From positions 1 to 37,995 of IMG/VR virus record IMGVR_UViG_3300004457_000705: a DNA stretch of 37,995 nucleotides; one strand, given 5' to 3'. Source of the stretch: a virus. The position numbers and the translations under genes were made by a program. Position 1 is the first letter of the stretch, and each line of letters starts with the position of its first letter. Shown here in pieces: positions 29,786-37,429 of the stretch. Below the pieces are notes generated by a model. That model made no database searches. It saw only the letters and a list, made by a program, of their open reading frames with translations, and had not been told where the DNA came from.

Positions 29786-32593
29786 TTACGCTGTTGAACC
29801 CAAAGTATTTTGAATTCTAATCGGAATGTATATAAACTCAACTGCTTTAACAGGCTGTATAGCGATGTCAATGTGCAATTCGTTTCTATCAATTCTTGCC
29901 GGTGTGTTATTTGAACCGTCACATACTGTAACATAATCAAATAATCCACGTTGTGTAATTAAACCACTTAGTAGTCTATCAACAACACTTTTTGCATTGT
30001 TTCTAGTAACACTGTCGTTTGGCTCAAATAAGAACGGCTTAACTGCATCGTCAAGTTGCTCTCTAAGATAGATAACTAATCTTGAAACATTAACTCTGTC
30101 CAACGCACTTGCTGATGGGTTAAGAGTTTTTTGTCCAAATACACTAATGCCTCTTCCTGGGAATGACGCAATTGGGTTTACCTTGTTTAAGTATAAACCG
30201 TCACGTTGTCCTTCATTTAAAGAAACTGGGACGTATTCGCCTTCTGCTGAGTCTAAGTATCCTACTGATGTAGCATTACTAACTAAACCACGTTGGAAAC
30301 CAGCCGGTGCAAACCAAGGGAAAGCAACCTGGTCATTGTATGCAAATGTACGCAATGCCATGTGTGATGCTGGTACTAAAATATTTGTACCATCAGTGTT
30401 AGTTGTTAATGCATGAGGATAGTAAACACCTGCCTGAGCACTTGAACTTACAAGACCGTTTTCACCGTTTTCTACTGCTGTATTAGCATTGGTTGCCCAA
30501 GCTGCTGTGCTAGTATTATCGGCTTTTAGTCTAAGTGGAGCGTCAACGATTGCAAAGACTGTGTCTTTTCTGTCAACACTTAATGCTATCATTTCGTCAG
30601 TTAGTTCAGGATATCCTGGAACTGCCACTAAGTTGAAACGGTTTGTTTCGTTACGAATAGCATCGTTAGCAGTAATTGCTGCTTGTAATGATTTAGTAAC
30701 TGCTTTACGTTGTGCTTTTCTTAACAATAAGCCTGTACCGTCTGCTGCGTTGCCTGAGAATGATACCCAAACATTAGCAGTAACAGAAGAACTTAATGCA
30801 TAGTTAACACGCCATTCTTTAACATTACCACCCGAAGCTCTGTAGTTCCAGCCTAACATACCTTGTGGGTATAAAGCTGCACTTGGAGCATCAGCGTCTA
30901 ATGAAGATGAAGACGATTGTCTAAAGTCATCAAACAATATACCATCTGGTGTGCTTTGATCAGCAAGATCAACTAGTACCCATTCAGTATCATACTTATA
31001 AAGTTTTAAGTTTTCAGTATCTGAGCTGTTTAACCAAACATCGCCAGTTGCTAAAGATGTAGTGCCGTCGCTTTGTACTGTTGGCTCTGTTGCTTTAGTT
31101 TGGAAATCAGTTGTTAAAGTTACCCATGTAGTTCCGTTATGTTCTAGCAAGTCAATATTGTTAGAACTAATATCAGCATCGTACCATAATGTAGCATTTG
31201 CTGTTACACCAACCGGTGCAGTTGCACTTGCAGTATGAGCTGCTAGGCTACGCTTAAAGTTACTTGTAGTAGCTGCTGCTAAGTTAAGATCACCTAACTG
31301 TACAGTAGTTGCTTCTGAACCTGCATTTAATTTAATGTCGTTACCTTTAGCGTTTACAAAAGTAATTACGCCAGCTTGGTTAGATACAACAATTTCAGTA
31401 GCATTAGTTGCTGCTGAAGCACTTGATAAAGCACTTTGAATGTCTGTTACAACATCGTCCATTGAGATATTACCACTTGTTGTACTTGTTACAAATACGT
31501 CAATTGGTGTTGCTGAACTATTGATCTGAATTTGGAAAGCTGCGTTAGATGCGTCTGCTTTAGTATCAGCAATTGCTGTATCAGAAACTGCCGCTGTACT
31601 TGTAAGTGTTAATGAACTTTCGCCGTTCCACTTATTTAATCTAAGTGTAGCAAATCTTCCAAAGGAATCATCGAATGCATCAAACCAAAACGCACCTGCT
31701 ACTAATGAGCCTGCTGTTCTATGGTAATCATATGCTTCTTTTGATGTATTAAAAATTGGAGCATCTTGTGATACAAATTGTCCAGTTGAAGCATTGTATG
31801 TTTTAACTTGGATGTTTGCGCCACTGTTAGGTGCTGTTGATTGCATGAACACATCACCTGATGTTAAACCACCACCTGATTGTTTTTGTGTTGGAATACT
31901 TGTATGAGTTGCCCACTGGAAGTCTGCACTAGATTTAGCACTTGACCATGCAGATGAACCTACATTATACCAGTTACCACCAACTTTTTCAAACACTGGA
32001 ATGAAGTCATTCTGTGTGCCATCTTGTTTTAATGTAACTGCTGCAAATTTGCCGTTAGTTAAGTAAGATGTCTTAGGTACTGCGTTAGCATATACGTCGT
32101 TTTTACCAGTAATTGATACTGCTTGAGTGACCCACTTGCTACCGTCATATTCTTTAACACCAAATGTAGAACTACCTGTGTCAACCCAAATACTATTGGC
32201 TGCTGGTTTTGCTGCAGGTGCTGTTGCACTTGCTTCTAATTGGGATAAGTTTACGTCTGCTCTTAGTACATATGCTCTGTTGGATAATCCTAAGAAACTA
32301 TATGCTGCTGCTAGACCGTATTCGTTTGTTTCGTCTCCGTGAACTGGTGTTCCACCGCTTACTTTAAATGATGGGTTACCAAAATTTTGTAGTAATTCAC
32401 GCTGACTAGTTATATTATATAACTTGTTTGCTGTTGCCTTTGTTGTATAAGCCGCAGTTGAAGTTCCATCTGGTGCTGTCTTATCTTGTGCTGTTGCAAT
32501 CACGATAAGAGGAACAGTACCAGCACCTGCAGGTGCGTAGAAACTTTCGTCTGATACACTTATATTAACGCCTGGCGATACTAATGTTGCCAT
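29786..32593 (-). CDS. 18: Tail sheath protein, T4 gp18-like, with large insertion
   Basis: 935 aa against 659 in T4. Residues 1-~120 are the sheath N-terminal domain (SPGVNISVSDESFYAPAG, then VPLIVIATAQDK). The conserved C-terminal sheath domain runs from ~570 to the end (NRFNLVAVPGYP, WFAPAGFQRG, LYLNKVNPIASFPGRG, VSRLVIYLREQL). Between them a ~430-residue insertion carries repeated W/F-D-T....YDG..WV-type units near residues 134, 249, 304, 470 and 519. These would decorate the outside of the sheath. It forms the contractile sleeve around the tube. AGGAGA ribosome site, late promoter, and a predicted 5'-terminal RNA hairpin. Confidence 0.95.
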   Translation of the reverse strand: MATLVSPGVNISVSDESFYAPAGAGTVPLIVIATAQDKTAPDGTSTAAYTTKATANKLYNITSQRELLQNFGNPSFKVSGGTPVHGDETNEYGLAAAYSFLGLSNRAYVLRADVNLSQLEASATAPAAKPAANSIWVDTGSSTFGVKEYDGSKWVTQAVSITGKNDVYANAVPKTSYLTNGKFAAVTLKQDGTQNDFIPVFEKVGGNWYNVGSSAWSSAKSSADFQWATHTSIPTQKQSGGGLTSGDVFMQSTAPNSGANIQVKTYNASTGQFVSQDAPIFNTSKEAYDYHRTAGSLVAGAFWFDAFDDSFGRFATLRLNKWNGESSLTLTSTAAVSDTAIADTKADASNAAFQIQINSSATPIDVFVTSTTSGNISMDDVVTDIQSALSSASAATNATEIVVSNQAGVITFVNAKGNDIKLNAGSEATTVQLGDLNLAAATTSNFKRSLAAHTASATAPVGVTANATLWYDADISSNNIDLLEHNGTTWVTLTTDFQTKATEPTVQSDGTTSLATGDVWLNSSDTENLKLYKYDTEWVLVDLADQSTPDGILFDDFRQSSSSSLDADAPSAALYPQGMLGWNYRASGGNVKEWRVNYALSSSVTANVWVSFSGNAADGTGLLLRKAQRKAVTKSLQAAITANDAIRNETNRFNLVAVPGYPELTDEMIALSVDRKDTVFAIVDAPLRLKADNTSTAAWATNANTAVENGENGLVSSSAQAGVYYPHALTTNTDGTNILVPASHMALRTFAYNDQVAFPWFAPAGFQRGLVSNATSVGYLDSAEGEYVPVSLNEGQRDGLYLNKVNPIASFPGRGISVFGQKTLNPSASALDRVNVSRLVIYLREQLDDAVKPFLFEPNDSVTRNNAKSVVDRLLSGLITQRGLFDYVTVCDGSNNTPARIDRNELHIDIAIQPVKAVEFIYIPIRIQNTLGSTA

Positions 32594-32617
32594 TTTGTTT
32601 TCTCCTAATATATTAAG

Positions 32618-32633
32618 ATACGATTGATCGTAT
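32618..32633 (-). promoter_or_regulatory. Predicted 5'-terminal hairpin of the sheath mRNA
   Basis: Starting at the predicted +1, the RNA reads AUACGA-UCAA-UCGUAU: a perfect 6-bp stem with a 4-nt loop and no unpaired 5' bases. Such a structure is expected to block 5'-end-dependent RNA decay. Confidence 0.55.
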
Positions 32634-32638
32634 GCACT

Positions 32639-32646
32639 TATTTATC
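32639..32646 (-). promoter_or_regulatory. Late promoter element of the tail sheath gene
   Basis: GATAAATA, five bases, predicted +1 A at 32633; leader ~40 nt. Confidence 0.78.
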
Positions 32647-32697
32647 AGAAATTGCGTATTATAGGAGTTTATGTAAATTGAAAGGTATTAGGGGATA

Positions 32698-33360
32698 TTA
32701 TACTAGTTTAAGTGTTTGTTTGAATTCGCCTGTGGACCAGTCTCGAATGTCTTCTACTTGTTTTGCTAGGTCTTCAATTGTGCCGTTGTTTGTGATAATG
32801 TAATCTACTGGATGACCTGCCCAGTTCCATTCGCTTTCGTGTACATCTGCGTATTTGGTTTTCATTATCTTGTGGCTAACTGCATTAGTGTGTGCTGTTT
32901 TTGCTGTTTCAAACCATTCAGGTAACTCTCCGCGTTGTACCCAAATAACAACTCCACCCATTTCTTTGATAAGATCTAATTCGTTTTTAAATCTTGCATC
33001 ACTAATTACAGTACAAGGTGTATCTACATGTTGCTTTCTTATGCGATATTCTAAACTGTGTAACCAAATGTTAGGATCAAAGTGTGTGCGGAGTACATCT
33101 GTGCCTATTAGTTGCAAGGCTAATCGAGGAGTGAAGTTTGGGATACCTAGTTTGCGACCCCAGTATAGATCTGCTGTTTCACGGAAGTCTCTACTTTCAA
33201 TAGTATCACCTTCCATTAATTCTCTTTGCCAACCAAATATAGATGCTGATAAGTCTTTTAACGGGGCTGCAAAACTATCTTCTACACAACCACGTTCTAC
33301 AAACATGTTTGCTACTGTGCCTTTGCCTGACCCTATTAGTCCAACTAATCCAATTATCAT
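32698..33360 (-). CDS. 1: Deoxynucleoside monophosphate kinase, T4 gp1-like
   Basis: 220 aa (T4 gp1 is 241). P-loop GLIGSGKGT (6-14), the FAAPLKDLSASIFGW segment (~30-44), LALQLIGTDVLR (~81-92), and VISDARFKNEL (~118-128), all typical of the T4-type dNMP kinase. It phosphorylates dNMPs, completing dTTP supply begun by ThyX. It starts three bases after gp13's stop and is therefore carried in the late gp13 transcript, an unusual place for a nucleotide enzyme. The start is close to the stop of gp13 with no strong ribosome site. Confidence 0.92.
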   Translation of the reverse strand: MIIGLVGLIGSGKGTVANMFVERGCVEDSFAAPLKDLSASIFGWQRELMEGDTIESRDFRETADLYWGRKLGIPNFTPRLALQLIGTDVLRTHFDPNIWLHSLEYRIRKQHVDTPCTVISDARFKNELDLIKEMGGVVIWVQRGELPEWFETAKTAHTNAVSHKIMKTKYADVHESEWNWAGHPVDYIITNNGTIEDLAKQVEDIRDWSTGEFKQTLKLV

Positions 33361-33363
33361 ATG

Positions 33364-34122
33364 TTAACCTATTACAAATCCTAGTGGGTCACTTCCTTCT
33401 TCCATCATGTGAACCGCTTCATTTAATTTCTCAAGTTCTGCTTGAGCTTCTGATTTAAGTGCGTCACCGTTGAGTGTAATTGAACCACCTGCGCCTGGTA
33501 AGCCCGAAGTATACTTGCTTCTTGCTTCACCTAGCATAAACTTAGATTGTGCTAGTGAGTATGCACTTAACCAATCACTTGCATAGACATCTTTTAACAG
33601 TATCATTTCTGGTACAAAGTTATATACGCCTACTGCTACTTCTTCATTGTGTCTAACATTTCTTAAAATCTGTAATACTTTACTATTGCGATTCCAAATA
33701 AAGTTATATTCGCTTCCAAATATACGACCTACAGTTTCTTTGTACTGTGAGAACGCATCGTAAACTGCTAGTCCACCTATTTGTCCTGCCTGCATCATAT
33801 ACATGTTGTTGAATGCAACATCAAACGGGTCAAAGTTTACACCACCGCTGTTAGTTCCTATGCCTCTACGGTAAAGTCTTCTAACTTCCATTACTTCGTC
33901 GGGCAATGTATATTCAGTTACATTTTCTTGTGTAGTAATAAAGATCATACTTTCTTCTACCGCATTAGAACTAAGTTGTCTATACTTAGCAAATGCTTTG
34001 TTGATAGCAACATCGTAATGTTCTCTATCAAGTTCTACATCAACAATACCATCTGCTAAACGCAGTTTGATTTCGCTAATGAGCTCTTCTCTGTTGCTGT
34101 AACCTATTTTATTAATCGCCAT
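33364..34122 (-). CDS. 13: Neck protein, T4 gp13-like
   Basis: 252 aa. It begins INKIGYSNREELISEIKLRL, followed by the AFAKYRQLSSNAVEES helix region and ENVTEYTLPDEV. The most diagnostic part is FMLGEARSKY.SGLPGAGG then ITLNGDALKSEAQAEL (~195-230), matching the LGN...F....LPGG..L.G..I..EA pattern of gp13 in T4-like phages. It forms the head-completion ring onto which the tail docks. gp14 and gp15 do not follow in this window. The late element is five bases before the ATG, with no ribosome site. Confidence 0.82.
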   Translation of the reverse strand: MAINKIGYSNREELISEIKLRLADGIVDVELDREHYDVAINKAFAKYRQLSSNAVEESMIFITTQENVTEYTLPDEVMEVRRLYRRGIGTNSGGVNFDPFDVAFNNMYMMQAGQIGGLAVYDAFSQYKETVGRIFGSEYNFIWNRNSKVLQILRNVRHNEEVAVGVYNFVPEMILLKDVYASDWLSAYSLAQSKFMLGEARSKYTSGLPGAGGSITLNGDALKSEAQAELEKLNEAVHMMEEGSDPLGFVIG

Positions 34123-34127
34123 AATAC

Positions 34128-34135
34128 TATTTATC
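34128..34135 (-). promoter_or_regulatory. Late promoter element directly before gp13 (leaderless)
   Basis: GATAAATA on the minus strand, the same GTATT spacer as at 22390-22394, then the ATG at 34122. Confidence 0.72.
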
Positions 34136-34137
34136 TA

Positions 34138-35274
34138 CTAAAAGGCTTTTAATATGATAGTCGTGTCATTAAAACGCCCATTCATTTTAGTATCCGTTGT
34201 CGTAAGGTCCTTAAACGCCTTACTAAACTTAGTCCTGGCATTTCCTGTCCAATTTTTAATTTGTTCTGCTGGTTTACGCAATGTTTTCTGTACACTCTTA
34301 GTAGGATGGAAGTCTTGTAATGTTGTACCTTTAACTGCCATGCCACTTTTTAAATCATCTACTACATACATGCCTACTTTACGAGTCTTTGTGTTGTATA
34401 CCCAAATTTCAGTTGCATCAATTACTTCTGTAGGATTAATACTTGCTATTCCTAGTGTGCTGTCATTGATTTGAAACTTTAGTTTGTCTACAAGTTTTTC
34501 TTTACTTACTTGCTTAGGCTTACGAGTCTTTCTGTTTGCTTTACCTGTTAAGATAAATGCATCACAAGCGGCATTAATTTTTTCATATATTGCTACAAAG
34601 TCCTTACGCATTTTCTTATCCATAAAACCGTATGCTTCTTTGATATCTTCATCTTTCCATTCTTGCACTTCTAATGCTTCTGCATACTGATATGTAAAAT
34701 CATCTTTGATAATCTTAGCATGGTTGGGCTTTACAACACCGCCACCGTACACTTTCATTTCTGTAAACGGATCAAACTTTTTGAGATCAAAATTACCTGC
34801 GGTTAACTCGTCTACATAGCCTTCCCAATTGCCAAGTAAGCCTTCTACTTGCTCACGCATTCGTTGTTGAATGCTAACTTTGGGTTTGGTATCTTTTGCC
34901 TTCTCTTCTTTTTCTTCTATGATGTTTTCGGCTTTGTGTTCCAGTGCAGGAATCTTGCTTAACAAATATTCCTTAACATCGTCTGCCATGTAGCCATTTG
35001 TCTTGTGCCAGATGTAAGTGTGTTTAGCAAAAGAACTAAACCATACATCAGGTACCTTTCTTAATTTTTTAATTAGCTCAGGGTCTAAACCGCTGTCTTT
35101 TTCTAACCAAGTAAAGATCGTAGACGCACATTTCTTATCTGCTACTTCGTAATGCACAAAGTATTCAAAGTTGCGTACTAGTTTTGTTCGCTCTTCATCT
35201 GTTTTAAGTGTATGTATTGTCTGCCACTTAGGTTCGGGCATTAAATATATATCTTTTTGCTTTCTTCTTGCCAT
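34138..35274 (-). CDS. Conserved T4-like phage protein of unknown function (378 aa)
   Basis: 378 aa, basic and Lys-rich. The N-terminal ~120 residues are helical (VRNFEYFVHYEVADKKCAST, IFTWLEKDSGLDPELI); a charged EEKEEKAKDTKPK linker follows; then SIQQRMREQVEGLLGNWEGY and a mixed C-terminal domain with EIWVYNTKTRKVGMYV (~290-305). The whole recalls a long hypothetical protein found beside the neck genes in marine T4-like phages. No enzyme motif is identified. Its start shares one base with the upstream stop (TAATG). It is probably expressed from the early promoter at 35529. Nucleic-acid binding is plausible from charge, nothing more. Confidence 0.75.
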   Translation of the reverse strand: MARRKQKDIYLMPEPKWQTIHTLKTDEERTKLVRNFEYFVHYEVADKKCASTIFTWLEKDSGLDPELIKKLRKVPDVWFSSFAKHTYIWHKTNGYMADDVKEYLLSKIPALEHKAENIIEEKEEKAKDTKPKVSIQQRMREQVEGLLGNWEGYVDELTAGNFDLKKFDPFTEMKVYGGGVVKPNHAKIIKDDFTYQYAEALEVQEWKDEDIKEAYGFMDKKMRKDFVAIYEKINAACDAFILTGKANRKTRKPKQVSKEKLVDKLKFQINDSTLGIASINPTEVIDATEIWVYNTKTRKVGMYVVDDLKSGMAVKGTTLQDFHPTKSVQKTLRKPAEQIKNWTGNARTKFSKAFKDLTTTDTKMNGRFNDTTIILKAF

Positions 35275-35501
35275 TAGTCACTCTCAATTTCGTAAGGATT
35301 ATTATATACTTCTTTAACCAATGCTGGCCATTGATTAAATCCAACTATGCTATTTTTATCTTTTAACGCATTTTTATCCTTTAGAAATTGAACAATACTA
35401 ATAATCCCACCAAATTTCCCTGCTTTTTCACCTGCACGAAATGAGAAATAACTGTTGAGTATTACAAATACTCCAAAAATTATAATTGTAGGTAGGTCCA
35501 T
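35274..35501 (-). CDS. Small membrane-anchored protein (75 aa)
   Basis: 75 aa. One N-terminal membrane helix (LPTIIIFGVFVILNSYFSF, residues 3-21) is followed by a Gly/Lys-rich turn and a soluble, charged C-terminal half (FLKDKNALKDKNS, ending NNPYEIESD). No cleavage site is evident, so it is an anchored protein with most of its mass on one side. Preceded by GGAGAA and a clear host-type promoter. No family is recognised; it could be an inner-membrane takeover or lysis-accessory peptide. Confidence 0.78.
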   Translation of the reverse strand: MDLPTIIIFGVFVILNSYFSFRAGEKAGKFGGIISIVQFLKDKNALKDKNSIVGFNQWPALVKEVYNNPYEIESD

Positions 35502-35528
35502 ATGTTGTTCTCCACTAATAAAAACGCT

Positions 35529-35557
35529 ATTTTAGCATTATATATCATTGTTGTCAA
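35529..35557 (-). promoter_or_regulatory. Sigma70 early promoter of the 75-aa/378-aa unit
   Basis: TTGACA (35552-35557), 17-bp spacer, TAAAAT (35529-35534) on the minus strand. It sits just past the radical-SAM stop codon. Confidence 0.8.
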
Positions 35558-35560
35558 GAA

Positions 35561-37429
35561 CTACTTATGATTGAGTGGTATAAATAGGTTCGTTTGCCAG
35601 TTTCGACGGCGGCCAAAGAATAGCCAATCCATATGTTCGTCTGCTGTTTTTGGGAAATCATTGTAGCGATCTTTAACTGTTACCGCTAAACAGTCAAGTA
35701 TGTTTGATTCTAATTCAATGTGTTTAGGTTCATGCATGTAGTGGCCAAATTGTTTAGGCATAACGTTTGCTAACTTATCATAATCTCGTAATACTTCAGA
35801 TGGTACTGTAGCATACAGCTCAGCAAATTGTAGAACTAGATCAACCATAGTAGGTATATAGTTGTTTGACTGCACAATAGGCATAAAACTGTTAATACCT
35901 TTCCATCCACCTTTAATAGTGTAGCCGCCAATTGTGTACAAATTGTATCCTGTTTCTTTCCACAGCATGTATGCTTCTTTATGTTGTTCAAACCATGTGT
36001 TAACAACTGGATCTGATTGTACAAATCTCATTAGGTCAGAATAAAACCTGCTGTATTTTATATCATAGTACCTGTATAAGTAGTCTGCAATGAGTGTGCT
36101 TATCCCGTAACTGTGCATTCCTACTACAAACCAAGAATACTTACTTAGGTCGTACATTTCTTTTTCTGTTAATGTGCTAGAACTACTAATGATGTTAATT
36201 GATTCTGCTGTTCCGTTGTTTATCTCTTGCTGTACATCGCTAGTAGTTTCATAAAAATAGTCATATGCTCTAAATGTTTCTATTCCATATGTTTCTTTGT
36301 CTTCTACATTCATAGGAGCATTTTCGATCAATTGCAAATAAAAGATATCCATATTGATAACATTGTTTTCAAACATTGTGTCAATAACAGCCATCCATGA
36401 ATTGTATGTTTCGCCTGGCATGCCCATAATGAGTTCTGTCATAATTGGCAAATTATATTCTTTTGCTTTTTGTGTAACTAATGCAACACTGTTAATCTTC
36501 ATGTTATCACGTTTAACATTTTTTAATACTTCAGGTGTTGTTGATTGGAAACTTGCTGCTGGTGCGTTTTGAATATTAGCATCTAATAACTTTCTACCAA
36601 TCTGATAAACTGCATCTATATTGTTTTTTGCGTAACTAGCACTAAGAACTGTTGGGTTGCCTGTTCTTTTATTTGCTTCTATCATGAAGTCTGCTATTTC
36701 TAAATCTCGTTTGAACGCACCAAAGTTACTTGCAGTAAAACTAAAATAATGCATCTTGTTATCAGCACACCAATTAATCTCATCATGTATTCGTTGCATA
36801 TGAAACTTATGCATTTTACTTGCTGTTGCACTACCCCAGTCACAGTAAGTACACTTGAATGGACAACCTCTGTCCGTTTCTATTGTAGGCACCCATTCTA
36901 TATCAGGGTTTGCTTCTATTAAACTATCAAATACTCCTGTTAAATACGGACTCGGTAAGTTGTCTAGTTCTTTTATTCTTTCGAACTGTAATGTTTTAGG
37001 CAAGTCCTCGTCTGCAATAATATTTCGCATAACTGCAAGTGCCGCTTGTTCCCCTTCGTTAATTGCTATAGAGTCTATGTATGGATGATCGTTAAAAAAG
37101 TTTTTATCTCGCCATGGTATTTCAGGGCCGCCGGCTACAATGATAATATCTGGATTAAGTTTTTTGAGAGTTTTTAATAATTTGTAGCAGTAATTAATAT
37201 TCCACATATACATACTGCAAAACACTACGTCACATTCAATGAGTTGCTCAACTGCATCACCTATTAACGGTCTTTGAAATATCCAACTGTGTATTTTAAA
37301 GTTATCTTGTATATCCTTATATTGATATACATAACTCCATAGACAGCCTAACGTATAAGGCAAGTACCAACTGTTTAAATGTTTTGGACCTGTCAGAAAA
37401 TTTGGCTGTACTAATCCTACGGTTTTCAT
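35561..37429 (-). CDS. Radical SAM enzyme with N-terminal B12-binding-type domain
   Basis: 622 aa. The N-terminal ~165 residues have a Rossmann-like layout as in B12-binding radical SAM enzymes (VGLVQPNFL, DVVFCSMYMWN, IIIVAGGPEIPW, IAINEGE). The iron-sulfur motif CPFKCTYC is near 189-196 in TDRGCPFKCTYCDWGSA. The radical-SAM barrel continues through ELIMGMPGET (~337-346). The C-terminal ~200 residues are helical. No DxHxxG cobalamin-ligand motif is evident, so B12 binding is unproven. It needs SAM and releases methionine plus 5'-deoxyadenosine. It is coupled by ATGA to a sugar epimerase, suggesting glycan or nucleotide-sugar modification; the reaction is unknown. Confidence 0.88.
   Translation of the reverse strand: MKTVGLVQPNFLTGPKHLNSWYLPYTLGCLWSYVYQYKDIQDNFKIHSWIFQRPLIGDAVEQLIECDVVFCSMYMWNINYCYKLLKTLKKLNPDIIIVAGGPEIPWRDKNFFNDHPYIDSIAINEGEQAALAVMRNIIADEDLPKTLQFERIKELDNLPSPYLTGVFDSLIEANPDIEWVPTIETDRGCPFKCTYCDWGSATASKMHKFHMQRIHDEINWCADNKMHYFSFTASNFGAFKRDLEIADFMIEANKRTGNPTVLSASYAKNNIDAVYQIGRKLLDANIQNAPAASFQSTTPEVLKNVKRDNMKINSVALVTQKAKEYNLPIMTELIMGMPGETYNSWMAVIDTMFENNVINMDIFYLQLIENAPMNVEDKETYGIETFRAYDYFYETTSDVQQEINNGTAESINIISSSSTLTEKEMYDLSKYSWFVVGMHSYGISTLIADYLYRYYDIKYSRFYSDLMRFVQSDPVVNTWFEQHKEAYMLWKETGYNLYTIGGYTIKGGWKGINSFMPIVQSNNYIPTMVDLVLQFAELYATVPSEVLRDYDKLANVMPKQFGHYMHEPKHIELESNILDCLAVTVKDRYNDFPKTADEHMDWLFFGRRRNWQTNLFIPLNHK

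Noticed and set aside
35579-35586. TATAAATA on the plus strand, a perfect T4 late motif
   Set aside because: It lies in the 3' end of the radical-SAM gene and no plus-strand gene follows; chance in AT-rich DNA.
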